Assembly (NCBI RefSeq): GCF_900093605.1
Contig: NZ_FLYE01000008.1
Coordinates: 1-49,473 of the forward strand
DNA: 49,473 nucleotides
Reading direction: 5' to 3'
Origin: Candidatus Terasakiella magnetica
GTDB taxonomy: Bacteria; Pseudomonadota; Alphaproteobacteria; Rhodospirillales; Terasakiellaceae
Shown: piece after piece, positions 41,065 to 49,453 of the stretch
Layout: each line of letters begins with the position of its first letter
How positions within the stretch are numbered: position 1 is the stretch's first letter
Position numbers and translations under genes: made by a program
The notes under the pieces: generated by a model
The model's input: the letters and a program-made list of their open reading frames with translations, nothing else
What the model was told of the DNA's origin: nothing
The model's database searches: none

Positions 41065-41319
41065 ATGGGTGTTGAAATATATACCAAAGACAGCTGTATG
41101 TTCTGTCAGAAAGCCAAGGCTTTATTTGATGAGAATGGCATTTCGTACAAAGAGCACGATGTCAGTACTATTGATAAATTCAAAGCCATGCAGGAATTGA
41201 TTTCAGGGGCTAAAACTGTTCCCCAGATTATAATCGACGGACACCTGATCGGTGGCTACGATGTCCTGGATGCTCACAAAGAAGCGATCTTTGAGAAACT
41301 AAAGAAAAAGCAGATTTGA
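41065..41319 (+). CDS. grxC: Glutaredoxin 3 (GrxC type)
   Basis: An 84-aa glutaredoxin from the ATG at 41065 (GGAG site); the longer frame from 41026 is rejected because it overlaps the preceding gene. The active site is C11-M-F-C14 rather than the usual CPYC, a real difference from classic Grx3. The cis-Pro motif TVPQI and the GSH-binding GGYDVL are conserved. It probably supplies electrons to the peroxiredoxin encoded upstream. Confidence 0.93.
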   Translation: MGVEIYTKDSCMFCQKAKALFDENGISYKEHDVSTIDKFKAMQELISGAKTVPQIIIDGHLIGGYDVLDAHKEAIFEKLKKKQI

Positions 41320-41328
41320 ATGAATATC

Positions 41329-41354
41329 AGGCTCACCAATCCTTAAGTGAGCCT
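41329..41354. terminator. Bidirectional intrinsic terminator
   Basis: AGGCTCAC/GTGAGCCT (41329-41336, 41347-41354) is a perfect 8-bp stem between two convergent genes. A T-rich tract (ATTATTTATT) follows on the plus side, so it mainly terminates the redox operon. Confidence 0.85.
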
Positions 41355-41362
41355 GACATTAT

Positions 41363-42205
41363 TTATTCTCGTGCAATCTGATTGCTCAGGGTTCCAATAC
41401 CGTCAATCGTCACCGTAACCACATCACCAACATCAAGGGCTTTCGTTCGCCCCGGTGTTCCCATAAAAATCATATCTCCCGGCTCAAGCGTAAAATAGCG
41501 GCTGAGATAACTCACGACTTTAGCCGGTTTATGGATCATATTTTTTGTATTTTCCTGCTGCACAGTTTCACCGTTTAAACGTGTGGTGAGCAGAAGATTA
41601 TTCGGATCCAGCCCTGTCACAACAACCGGACCAACAGGACCAAAGCCATCACTGGCCTTGGCGCGCATCCATTGCAGGTCACGGCTCTGCCAGCTACGCT
41701 CACTCAAATCGTTGCCAGCAGTGAGGCCAAATATATAATCATTTGCATCGGCCTCACTGACATTTTTTGCCTGCTTGCCGATAATCAGAACCAGTTCACC
41801 TTCGAAATGGACGTTGCTTGCATCTCTGGGCAACGTGATCGTTTCTCCGCTTCCGATGAGTGAAGAGGGTAGTTTGAGAAATAACGGCGGTGGCAAGTCT
41901 GAGGAAGATGCGAGATGACTGGCGAAATTCATACCAACTGCGAAAACCTTACGCGCATCCGTTGGGGGCAGCAGCCGTACATTTTGACGTGTAAGACTTT
42001 TACCCGTTTTCTGCGATACAGGAAAAATACCTCCGCTTAGTTCTTCAATAACGTCACCGGATAAAACACCATATCGAACACCTTCTGCTGTTTCATAGCG
42101 AACATAGGACACTGTGTCTGCATAGGCCGCACTCACACTATAAACGGTTAAAAGTAAAAACAGTGTCGGTATAATATTACGTAAACGATTTATCGAAAAA
42201 AACAT
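41363..42205 (-). CDS. FAH-family hydrolase with signal peptide
   Basis: A 280-aa protein of the fumarylacetoacetate hydrolase superfamily: metal-site Glu residues in VHFEGELVLIIGK, the block LSERSWQSRDLQWMRAKASDGFGP and the C-terminal GDMIFMGTPGRTKAL. It carries a clear N-terminal Sec signal (residues 1-29, hydrophobic core FLLLTVYSVSAAYA-D), which is unusual because characterised members are cytoplasmic. Typical activities are C-C hydrolysis, decarboxylation or tautomerisation of dioxo acids; the substrate here is unknown. It stands alone between convergent and co-directional neighbours and has no obvious operon partner. Confidence 0.88.
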   Translation of the reverse strand: MFFSINRLRNIIPTLFLLLTVYSVSAAYADTVSYVRYETAEGVRYGVLSGDVIEELSGGIFPVSQKTGKSLTRQNVRLLPPTDARKVFAVGMNFASHLASSSDLPPPLFLKLPSSLIGSGETITLPRDASNVHFEGELVLIIGKQAKNVSEADANDYIFGLTAGNDLSERSWQSRDLQWMRAKASDGFGPVGPVVVTGLDPNNLLLTTRLNGETVQQENTKNMIHKPAKVVSYLSRYFTLEPGDMIFMGTPGRTKALDVGDVVTVTIDGIGTLSNQIARE

Positions 42206-42248
42206 GGTGATCTTTTACAAGCAGCAAGGGTTAATCTAAAAAAAGAGG

Positions 42249-42287
42249 AACACCTCTAACAATGCAAAAGTGATTGTCAGAGGTGTT
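42249..42287 (-). terminator. Intrinsic terminator of the endostatin-like gene
   Basis: AACACCTCT and ACAAT arms pair with ATTGT and AGAGGTGTT around a 9-nt loop. On the minus strand a T-rich tract (CTCTTTTTTT) follows. It lies just after the stop codon of the gene at 42295-42942. Confidence 0.85.
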
Positions 42288-42294
42288 GTCAGGA

Positions 42295-42942
42295 TCAATC
42301 GGCGGCAAAACAATATAAGAAGCCTGCACCACCTGTTTTCGTCAAAGCATCTGCACTGCAACCACGTGAGTCATGTGCTGCATTCCACGAAACATTACCA
42401 CCGCCATGGCGATCATGGTGACCGACTGTCGCAGAACCTTCACCATTACTGGTCCAGTTGCTACAGGTATGATCACCTTTCTGCCATGGGAAATAGGCCG
42501 TTCCATCTGCCATCGTACCCGTCAGAATATCATGCTGGTTTGGTTTGTCGCCGCGACCATTTACCAGATTACCGTTTTCATCCAGAGCTGTTCCCTTTAG
42601 GATATTCGGGCTGATATGAAGGTCATCCAAATCATTGGCGATTTTCACCCCTTTCGCATTGTACCATGGGCCTTTGCCGATGCGATCACGCGCAGAAATT
42701 CCACGCTTGCCTTCTTCCTGTGTGCTTAGGTAAGCGTGCCATGTTTTACCCCCTGCACCTGCAGCAGTCGCCAGCTTGCCACAATGGGCATCCGCTCCTG
42801 CCAGCCCCCCAAGGTTACCACCATCACCCACGCCAACGCTGGTGACAAAGAAACTCATTTTTGCATCTGATGCTTCAACTGTGGAAACTGAAAGTGCAGC
42901 CAAAGCTGCGCCAGCCACAAGCGCATAGGATATCTTGAACAT
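42295..42942 (-). CDS. Secreted endostatin/lectin-like protein
   Basis: A 215-aa protein with a Sec signal peptide (residues 1-24, cleavage after VEA). The mature region resembles bacterial proteins annotated as lectins or collagen XV/XVIII endostatin-like domains: FVTSVGVGDGGNLGGLAGAD, then HCGKLA, KTWHAYLST, GTMADGTAYF, CSNWTSNG, HHDRHGGG and a C-terminal FLYCFAAD. Four Cys are spaced to form two disulfides. It is likely periplasmic or extracellular; the function of bacterial members is unknown. It has its own terminator and a GGGAG site, so it is a single-gene unit. Confidence 0.85.
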   Translation of the reverse strand: MFKISYALVAGAALAALSVSTVEASDAKMSFFVTSVGVGDGGNLGGLAGADAHCGKLATAAGAGGKTWHAYLSTQEEGKRGISARDRIGKGPWYNAKGVKIANDLDDLHISPNILKGTALDENGNLVNGRGDKPNQHDILTGTMADGTAYFPWQKGDHTCSNWTSNGEGSATVGHHDRHGGGNVSWNAAHDSRGCSADALTKTGGAGFLYCFAAD

Positions 42943-43183
42943 TTAAAACTCCCTGTTTGAAATCAATGTATTGGGAACCATTCACATGCTGAAATCATAC
43001 GTCCGTGAATAAAGGCCCAGTTCTATTAACGCACAGTTGGCCTAATGAAAAAAGGTCATCCAATCCACAATTACGTGAATGTCACTGATTATCTTGAAAA
43101 ATTTTAAAGAGGAAAATACTCTATGTATTTTCAATCACTTATAGTACAGTATCCATTCAAGAAGCATGAACTGATTTCGTATA

Positions 43184-43990
43184 ATGGCCGTATCAAACCG
43201 TCTAAGACAGGAAAGCTATCTCTTTTTATTCATTGCACTTTCCTGCGCATTTCTAATTGCAGCAAGCCAATCATCGCCTACACAAGGGGGCGGTGTTATT
43301 GGCGGATATATCTACTGGGTTCTGCGAATACTGATCGAAGCTTTTTTGTTTTTTGCCTTCCGCGAAGTTGTTGAACGCTACCTCCTACCAAATAAGTCAG
43401 CTATTACGACAGCTTCTATGGCCTGCGCCCTCAGCCTTATTCCTTTTGTCCTCGCCATCACCGCGTTCGATCTTATTCTGGGATATCCAGAACTTGGTAT
43501 AGAAGACAGCGGAACAACAGAACATGGAAGACTTGCCGAATTTGGACTGGAGCTTGTTTATCTATCTGATAACCATTTCGCCCTCTGTCTTTTATTATCT
43601 GTCTTTCGTTTGTTCCAATTTAATGGTCCAAACGAGACAAAGAAACAGCTAGATGAAGAAGGTTTCCTGCAGACAATAGATCCCCAACTGCATGGTGATA
43701 TCCTCTGGATTACAGCTCAAGAACATTATGTAAAAATTGTGACGACCAAGGAGAGCCGCACTGTTCTCCATCGTTTTTCCGACCTGATTAGAGACCTTTC
43801 TTCCTATCCCGGCATGCAGGTACACCGTTCACATTGGGTTACCTTTGACGCGATCACTGATTTGGAAAAGTCAGGCCAAACCATGAAGGTTATTTTGAGC
43901 ACCGGTGACATCATACCGATCAGTCGAACCTATCGCTCCCAACTGGAAGAAAAAATAGCCGAAACCATGCCAGAGCTGCACAAGGAATAG
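43184..43990 (+). CDS. Membrane-anchored LytTR DNA-binding regulator
   Basis: A 268-aa protein with three to four hydrophobic segments in the first 150 residues (SYLFLFIALSCAFLIAA, WVLRILIEAFLFFAF, MACALSLIPFVLAI, FALCLLLSVFRLF) and a C-terminal LytTR domain (about 165-262; LWITAQEHYVKIVTTKES, MQVHRSHWVTFDAI). LytTR proteins bind direct repeats and control virulence, competence or exopolysaccharide genes. The membrane part may sense a lipid or membrane signal. No cognate kinase is adjacent, so it is a one-component type. A terminator follows. Confidence 0.9.
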   Translation: MAVSNRLRQESYLFLFIALSCAFLIAASQSSPTQGGGVIGGYIYWVLRILIEAFLFFAFREVVERYLLPNKSAITTASMACALSLIPFVLAITAFDLILGYPELGIEDSGTTEHGRLAEFGLELVYLSDNHFALCLLLSVFRLFQFNGPNETKKQLDEEGFLQTIDPQLHGDILWITAQEHYVKIVTTKESRTVLHRFSDLIRDLSSYPGMQVHRSHWVTFDAITDLEKSGQTMKVILSTGDIIPISRTYRSQLEEKIAETMPELHKE

Positions 43991-44023
43991 AAAACACTTA
44001 GTCTTTGATAAAAAGGTGTTTTT
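43991..44023 (+). terminator. Probable intrinsic terminator after the LytTR gene
   Basis: AAAACAC-TT pairs with AA-GGTGTTTT (one bulge) around a 14-nt loop and runs into a T tract. The next gene is convergent, ending at 44046. Confidence 0.6.
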
Positions 44024-44045
44024 CAAAAACATTCTTGTCTTGTAG

Positions 44046-44879
44046 TTAATGTTCAAAATCAGAAGCATCGTGACGTTCCCGAAGCTGTTCTGAGGGTTCC
44101 CCCCAAACACGATTCACTTTGCGTCCGCGTTGAACAGCCGGGCGTTGCCAAATCTTCTCAGCCCATCTGCACACATTCTCATAAGTGTGAACCTGAAGAA
44201 ATTCGGCAGCACCATACTGTGCACCGCGCACGAGATTACCATACCATGCCCAGGCGGCTATATCAGCGATACTATATTTCTCACCAGCTAGATATGGCTT
44301 CTTCACAAGCTCTTTATCCAACATATCCAATTGTCGTTTCACTTCCATTGCATATCGATCAATAGGGTATTCAATTTTTACCGGTGCATAGTGATAGAAA
44401 TGCCCGAAACCACCCCCCAAAAAAGGCGCGGCCCCATGTGACCAAAACAGCCAGTTCATAACCTCGGTGCGTTTTGCCGGGTTTTTCGGCAGGAAATGTC
44501 CGAATTTTTCAGATAGATATAACAAGATTGAACTTGTCTCAAAAACCCGCACCTTTTCTTCTACATCATAAAGAGCCGGGATCTTTGAGTTTGGGTTAAG
44601 TTCGACAAAGCCTGAAGAAAACTGCTCCCCTTCAGCAATATCAATCAGAAAAGCGTCATAATCGGCTTGCATGACACCAAGCTCAAGCAGCTCTTCCAAC
44701 ATGATGGTGACCTTTTGACCATTGGGCGTGCCGTAGGAATAAAGCTGTAAATTATGCTTGCCCACTGGCAATTCCTTTTCATGGGTCGCCCCGGCAATAG
44801 GTCTATTTACCTTGGCCCACTTTCCTCCATTTTCACTATCCCAATGCCATACAGCAGGGGGCGTATATTCTTTAGTCAT
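44046..44879 (-). CDS. yghU: Glutathione S-transferase, YghU type
   Basis: A 277-aa protein strongly resembling E. coli YghU, a nu-class GST with disulfide-bond reductase activity: the N-terminal extension NGGKWAKVNRPIAGATHEKELP, HNLQLYSYGTPNGQKVTIMLEELLELG with the conserved Thr/Asn, and SSGFVELNPNSKIPALYD. The C-terminal helical domain contains YSIADIAAWAWYG. It has a GGAG site and lies downstream of a FrnE-like gene with a 9-nt gap, so the two are co-transcribed. Confidence 0.93.
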   Translation of the reverse strand: MTKEYTPPAVWHWDSENGGKWAKVNRPIAGATHEKELPVGKHNLQLYSYGTPNGQKVTIMLEELLELGVMQADYDAFLIDIAEGEQFSSGFVELNPNSKIPALYDVEEKVRVFETSSILLYLSEKFGHFLPKNPAKRTEVMNWLFWSHGAAPFLGGGFGHFYHYAPVKIEYPIDRYAMEVKRQLDMLDKELVKKPYLAGEKYSIADIAAWAWYGNLVRGAQYGAAEFLQVHTYENVCRWAEKIWQRPAVQRGRKVNRVWGEPSEQLRERHDASDFEH

Positions 44880-44888
44880 TTAAAGCTC

Positions 44889-45540
44889 CTAATTTTCTTT
44901 ATCAGCAAGCTGTTTCAAAAACTGTGCATAATTTTCCACACCTTGAGCACCCACCATGAGATGTTTACCCTTGAAGATAATAGAGGGGACACCGTCGATA
45001 TCTTGCTGCTGCCAAAATAATTCACGGCGACGGACTTCTTCGGCAAAACGCTGGTCTTTTAAAACATTAAGCGCTTCTTCTTTCTCAAGTCCGATGTCTT
45101 GAGCAACCTCTGCCAGCACCGTGCTATCTGAAAGGTCCCTGCCATTTGTGAAATGCGCTGTAAATAACGCCTGTTTCAATTCGTGGGTCTTCTGATAAGC
45201 TTCAGCCCAATGAAGCAGTTGGTGCGTTTTGAACGTATTATGCATACGCATATTATCTGTAAATACAAATTGAAAACCAACCTCAACACCGATTGCTGTG
45301 ATATTCTCCCGTGCCTTCTCAGATTGCTCCCTCATCGTACCATATTTTTCTGCAACATGCTCTCGCAGGCTTTGGCCTTCTGATCCCATCAGCGGGTTTA
45401 ATTCAAACGGATGCCATTGGATCTCGAATTCTGTTCCTGTGTCATTTAAAGCCTGCAACAACTGGCGATATCCAATCACACACCACGGGCAAACCACATC
45501 GGAAACGATATCAATTTTCAAAGGCTGTGGAGATGTCATT
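44889..45540 (-). CDS. DsbA-family oxidoreductase, FrnE-like
   Basis: A 217-aa protein from the ATG at 45540; an ATG at 45557 is possible but lacks a ribosome-binding site. The active site C17-P-W-C20 lies at the start of the thioredoxin fold, with a long helical insertion and VPSIIFKGKHLMVGAQG carrying the cis-Pro. FrnE proteins are cytosolic disulfide isomerases/oxidoreductases. It lies between the YghU gene and the LysR gene, all on the minus strand, in a region of thiol enzymes. Confidence 0.9.
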
Positions 45541-45572
45541 TTATTTTCCAGTTTCATCAAGATGGAAACGCT

Positions 45573-46433
45573 TTAAGAGAAAAGTGAAGTGCGGACTAGG
45601 TCCGTCAGTACCGCAATGGTTTTCATGTCTGAGCTGCTCGTTTTATGAGTGTAAAGCGCGATTTCAAGACTGGGAAGCTGCGGTAAAAATGTCAGTTCCG
45701 TGGCCTCTCGCAACCCTTCACCTAACTGTTCACGTGTTCTGGCAGTAATACCAAACCCGGCCCGTGTCGCCGCAAAGATACCTTGTAAACTTGGACTGAC
45801 GGAACTGATGTGCCAGGGCAGACCTGCCTGATTGAGGTAATCAAGGGTGAGGTCACGCACAATGCAAGGTTCATGAAATAGCACCAGTGGAAGGGAGGCT
45901 TCGGTTGGCAGATGGAAATCCTCCGCACAAATCCAGATCAGAGGGGCTTTAAAAACGATCTCGCCCCCATTATCTGCCTTTGGATCCTTGCCTGCGATTG
46001 CAATGTCCAGCTTTCCTTCCTTGAATGCCTTATGGATATTGCGATTCATATCCACATTCAAATCGATCTGTATGTTTGGGTTCCTTTCCTTAAAGGATTT
46101 CAGCAATCCCAACAGTTTTGTTTCTGCAAAATCTTGTGTGGTACCGATACGGATCCGCCCTCTTGTGCTGAGTTGTTCACATTCAGAAAGCAGGACGTCG
46201 TTCATGGATAGCATTTTACGGGCCTGCTCTAAAAAACGATAACCCGCATCCGTAATCGTTTTTCCTCTGCCTTGTGAATTAAACAGGGGGATACGTACGT
46301 TTTCTTCAAGCTTTTTCATTTGCAAGCTGACCGTTGGTGCAGATATTTCCAACACGTCAGCTGCCTGAGCAAAGCTGCCTTGCTCGGCCACAGCTACAAA
46401 GGTTCTGAGCTGGCTTAAATCCAGATACTCCAT
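45573..46433 (-). CDS. LysR-type transcriptional regulator
   Basis: A 286-aa LysR protein from the ATG at 46433 (MEYLDLSQLRTFVAVAEQ); the frame further upstream enters the divergent promoter and is rejected. HTH at about 18-37 (SFAQAADVLEISAPTVSLQM) and a typical effector domain (RIRIGTTQDFAE, IAGKDPKADNG). It is divergent from the HAD gene and co-oriented with the two thiol enzymes, so it probably controls both directions. The 118-nt divergent region contains an ATTAATAATATTAAT-like AT-rich palindrome near 46452-46466, a candidate LysR site. Confidence 0.92.
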   Translation of the reverse strand: MEYLDLSQLRTFVAVAEQGSFAQAADVLEISAPTVSLQMKKLEENVRIPLFNSQGRGKTITDAGYRFLEQARKMLSMNDVLLSECEQLSTRGRIRIGTTQDFAETKLLGLLKSFKERNPNIQIDLNVDMNRNIHKAFKEGKLDIAIAGKDPKADNGGEIVFKAPLIWICAEDFHLPTEASLPLVLFHEPCIVRDLTLDYLNQAGLPWHISSVSPSLQGIFAATRAGFGITARTREQLGEGLREATELTFLPQLPSLEIALYTHKTSSSDMKTIAVLTDLVRTSLFS

Positions 46434-46551
46434 CACAATACCATTCGATTGATTAATAATATTAATGTTTATTTTATATAGATTGCATTTATCAATCAAT
46501 CAAAACCCAATAACCTCTCAAACTGTCGATACAGAAAAAGGAAAGAAACAC

Positions 46552-47244
46552 ATGGCATGTGATACGATTTTATTTGATATTAATGAAACCGTCCTTGACC
46601 TGTCTTCGCTTAAACCCAGATTTGAAAAGGTTTTCAAAGACAACTCGATCATGCCAATCTGGTTTACGATTTTGCTTCACAACTCAACCGTCTGTTCTCT
46701 AACCAAGGTGAATACCGAGTTTGCCACACTTGCCGGTATTGCATTGGACAATATTGCTGCACGTCGGGGTATCTCTTTAAGCGGTGAACAACGCACAGAC
46801 ATCCTAAGCGGTTTTGCAAGCCTACAGCCCCACAGTGATATTATTCCGGCCCTGAAAACCTTACGTTCAAATGGCTATCGCACGGTGGCTTTTTCCAACT
46901 CTTCGATTGAGCTGGTTACCAACCAGATAAAAAATGCTGGCTTGAATGACTATTTTGACCGGATTATTTCTGTTGAAGAAAGCGGCTCTTTCAAACCGGA
47001 TGCAAAGGTCTATATCTATGGGGCAGAAAAACTGGAGAGACCTTTAGAAGATCTACGCCTTGTCGCAACGCACGACTGGGACACTCACGGAGCCATTACG
47101 ACGGGGATGAAAGCTGCATATATTGATAGAACAGGTGTACCATACAATCCATTGTTCAAGCGCCCAGATGTTTTTGGGACAGATATGCGCGAGATTGTCG
47201 AGCAGTTCATGGCTGAAGACGCCAAGAACAACGAAGCCTTATAA
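46552..47244 (+). CDS. Type II haloacid dehalogenase-like HAD hydrolase
   Basis: A 230-aa HAD protein from the ATG at 46552 (AAGGA site). The nucleophile D9 is in FDINETVLDL, where the usual second Asp is replaced by Asn, as in 2-haloacid dehalogenases and relatives. Motif II Ser is in AFSNSSIELV, motif III Lys in SGSFKPDAKVY, and motif IV in VATHDWDTHGA. Hydrolytic dehalogenation of short 2-haloacids is possible. With two GST and two DsbA-like genes around it, a role in handling electrophiles is equally plausible. It is divergent from LysR and heads a plus-strand run with the next three genes. Confidence 0.88.
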   Translation: MACDTILFDINETVLDLSSLKPRFEKVFKDNSIMPIWFTILLHNSTVCSLTKVNTEFATLAGIALDNIAARRGISLSGEQRTDILSGFASLQPHSDIIPALKTLRSNGYRTVAFSNSSIELVTNQIKNAGLNDYFDRIISVEESGSFKPDAKVYIYGAEKLERPLEDLRLVATHDWDTHGAITTGMKAAYIDRTGVPYNPLFKRPDVFGTDMREIVEQFMAEDAKNNEAL

Positions 47245-47268
47245 TTTAATAAAAGAGGAAGCCCCCAA

Positions 47269-48198
47269 ATGAGCACCCAACAGATCATCTTTCACCACTA
47301 TCCCCAATCGCCTGTGAGTGAAAAAGTCAGGATCATCTTTGGTATGAAAAACCTGACCTGGAAATCCGTGCTTATTCCCCGTTTGCCGCCTAAAACCAAT
47401 TTGACACCTCTAACAGGTGGGTATCGCCTCACCCCGGTAATGCAGATCGGGGCGGATATCTATTGCGATACCAAATGCATTATTCAGGAGCTTGAACACC
47501 GCTTCCCAACACCTAATTTCTTTCCTGATCATCTTTCCTGCGGGCTTGGTCAATGGACAGACGGGCCTTTATTTAAAGATGTGGTCACGGTTGCCCTGGT
47601 GGAAATGAGCCCGAACATGCCCCCAGAATTTTTAGCGGATCGGGGGCCTCTGTATTTTGGTCCGGATTTCTCGCTGGATGATATAAAGGCAAAATACAAT
47701 GAAAGCCTGTCCAATATTCGCACACAATTTGGCTGGATCGATAAAACCCTTCAATCCCGTGACTTTCTAAACGGTCCTAATTCGGGTCTGTCTGATGCGT
47801 TGGTTTATTATCTCCTCTGGTTCCTGCGCGACCGTCTGCTAAAAGATAACCCATTTTTACAACAGTTCCCAAACCTGATGGAATGGGCAGAGCGTATCGA
47901 TACGATCGGTCATGGGACCTCAGACGATATGAGCGATCTTGATGCCCTTGAAATTGCCAGAAAAGCTCAACCACAGACGCCAGAACAAGAAGACCCACTT
48001 GACCCGTTTGGTTTGCAAGTTGGAGAAAAAATTGCCATCAGCCCTGTTGCTGGTGGTCCAAAAGTTGAAGGAGCTCTACACCACCTTTGTGCAGACCGAA
48101 TGACCCTATTGAGAGAAGACGAACAAGTCGGACAGGTTTGTGTTCATTTCCCTCGCTTGGGCTATCGCGTAGAACGAACATCAGACAAACAGGAATAG
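47269..48198 (+). CDS. GST-family protein with C-terminal extension
   Basis: A 309-aa protein: N-terminal thioredoxin-like GST domain (FHHYPQSPVSEKVRIIFGMKNL, RLTPVMQIGADIYCDTKCIIQELE), then the helical domain (about 95-225). An extra beta-rich tail of about 70 residues (PFGLQVGEKIAISPVAGGP to VHFPRLGYRVE) is not part of a standard GST. The tail suggests an added ligand-binding role. It follows the HAD gene by 24 nt and precedes the DsbA-like gene by 2 nt. Confidence 0.88.
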   Translation: MSTQQIIFHHYPQSPVSEKVRIIFGMKNLTWKSVLIPRLPPKTNLTPLTGGYRLTPVMQIGADIYCDTKCIIQELEHRFPTPNFFPDHLSCGLGQWTDGPLFKDVVTVALVEMSPNMPPEFLADRGPLYFGPDFSLDDIKAKYNESLSNIRTQFGWIDKTLQSRDFLNGPNSGLSDALVYYLLWFLRDRLLKDNPFLQQFPNLMEWAERIDTIGHGTSDDMSDLDALEIARKAQPQTPEQEDPLDPFGLQVGEKIAISPVAGGPKVEGALHHLCADRMTLLREDEQVGQVCVHFPRLGYRVERTSDKQE

Positions 48199-48200
48199 CC

Positions 48201-48824
48201 ATGATATCCTCAACTTTATTTTACGTGCATGATCCAATGTGTAGCTGGTGCTGGGGGCACTGCCCACAATGGCAGAAACTAAAAAAGAACCTGCCTGATA
48301 CGGTCATGGTGAAAAACATTGTCGGCGGTCTGGCACCGGACAGTGACGCCCCTATGCCCATGGCACAGCAACAAGCCATTTCTGGATACTGGAAAAAAAT
48401 TGAAGGCTTGCTTGGGACACAATTTAACTACGATTTCTGGACAAAAAACACACCGCGCCGATCAACCTATCCTGCGTGTCGGGCAGTCATCGCCGCACGT
48501 TGGCAGAATGCGGAAGAAAAAATGATCCTCGCCATACAAGAGGCTTATTATCTCAGAGCCATGAACCCGTCAGACCAAGAAACGCACCTTCAATTAGCAT
48601 CAGAGCTGGACCTTGATACGGGAAGGTTTGAAGCTGACCTCAATTCACAAAAACTCGAACAAGCCTTTTCTGAGGAATTGCAGTTTGCCCAAAGCCTCCC
48701 CATACATGGTTTTCCATCAATGGTACTTCAACATGACGAAAAACTTTATGCCATTCCGCTTGATTACCAAGACTATCGGAGCGGGCTCACAGCCATAACT
48801 GAGATTATTTCACAAGGGGCTTGA
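48201..48824 (+). CDS. DsbA-family thiol oxidoreductase
   Basis: A 207-aa thioredoxin-fold protein with active site C14-S-W-C17 (DPMCSWCWG) directly at the N-terminus and the cis-Pro in IHGFPSMVLQ. There is no signal peptide, so it is cytoplasmic. It belongs to the DsbA/2-hydroxychromene-2-carboxylate-isomerase-like group in which CSWC is common. The start lies 2 nt after the preceding stop, indicating translational coupling with the GST gene. Confidence 0.9.
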   Translation: MISSTLFYVHDPMCSWCWGHCPQWQKLKKNLPDTVMVKNIVGGLAPDSDAPMPMAQQQAISGYWKKIEGLLGTQFNYDFWTKNTPRRSTYPACRAVIAARWQNAEEKMILAIQEAYYLRAMNPSDQETHLQLASELDLDTGRFEADLNSQKLEQAFSEELQFAQSLPIHGFPSMVLQHDEKLYAIPLDYQDYRSGLTAITEIISQGA

Positions 48825-48886
48825 AAATTGATTAAAACTACTTCATGAACATTTCAAAATAGCAAAGAGTTGAATGAGGGCCAAAA

Positions 48887-49453
48887 ATGAAAAATTATCA
48901 GGATATAGATTATGGCCCTCTGGAAGAATTAATCGGCACTTGGAAAGGCAATCAGGGCACCGATATTGCCCCGGGGTTAAAGGGTGTAGATAACAACTCC
49001 TATTATGAGACTATTGTTTTTGAAGAAGCTGGTTCTGTTCTTAATGCCAACGAACAAAAACTGGCCGTCCTGCATTACCGGCAGATCGTCAGAATGGAAT
49101 CAAATGACGAAATTTTTCATGACCAGACAGGCTATTGGCATTGGGATGCAGATCAAAACATCTTGATGCATTCCTTTGTCATCCCTCGCGCCGTCAATGT
49201 CATCGCTGGTGGTGCCTATTCAGGTAAAACTGATGAGAATGGACGACGCGTGCTAGAAGTTCAGGCCAAATTGGCAGACCCTCATTGGGGTATCGTCCAA
49301 TCACCATTTATGAGTAAGAAGGCATCCTGCGTTGAATTTCATCAAACCATTATCGTCGGAGATCGTAAAATGAGCTACTCTCAAACATCGCTCATTGATA
49401 TCTATGGAAAAATGTTTGAACATACGGATGAAAATGAACTCTTCCGTAAATGA
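48887..49453 (+). CDS. Heme-binding beta-barrel protein (nitrobindin/FABP-like)
   Basis: A 188-aa lipocalin-like ten-stranded barrel protein: GPLEELIGTWKGNQGTDIAP start, YYETIVFEEAG, then LHYRQIVRM, HDQTGYWHWDADQNILMHSFVIPRAV and the C-terminal strands (KMSYSQTSLIDIYGKMFEHTD). The GTWKG motif is typical of the THAP4/nitrobindin-like DUF1794 family, which binds heme and can isomerise peroxynitrite or sense NO. A His in the barrel near YWHWD or MHSF could be the axial ligand. It is the last gene in the window and follows the DsbA-like gene by 62 nt. Confidence 0.85.
   Translation: MKNYQDIDYGPLEELIGTWKGNQGTDIAPGLKGVDNNSYYETIVFEEAGSVLNANEQKLAVLHYRQIVRMESNDEIFHDQTGYWHWDADQNILMHSFVIPRAVNVIAGGAYSGKTDENGRRVLEVQAKLADPHWGIVQSPFMSKKASCVEFHQTIIVGDRKMSYSQTSLIDIYGKMFEHTDENELFRK

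Noticed and set aside
43123-43374. 83-aa ORF overlapping the start of the LytTR gene
   Set aside because: Out of frame with a complete membrane regulator and without domain character.
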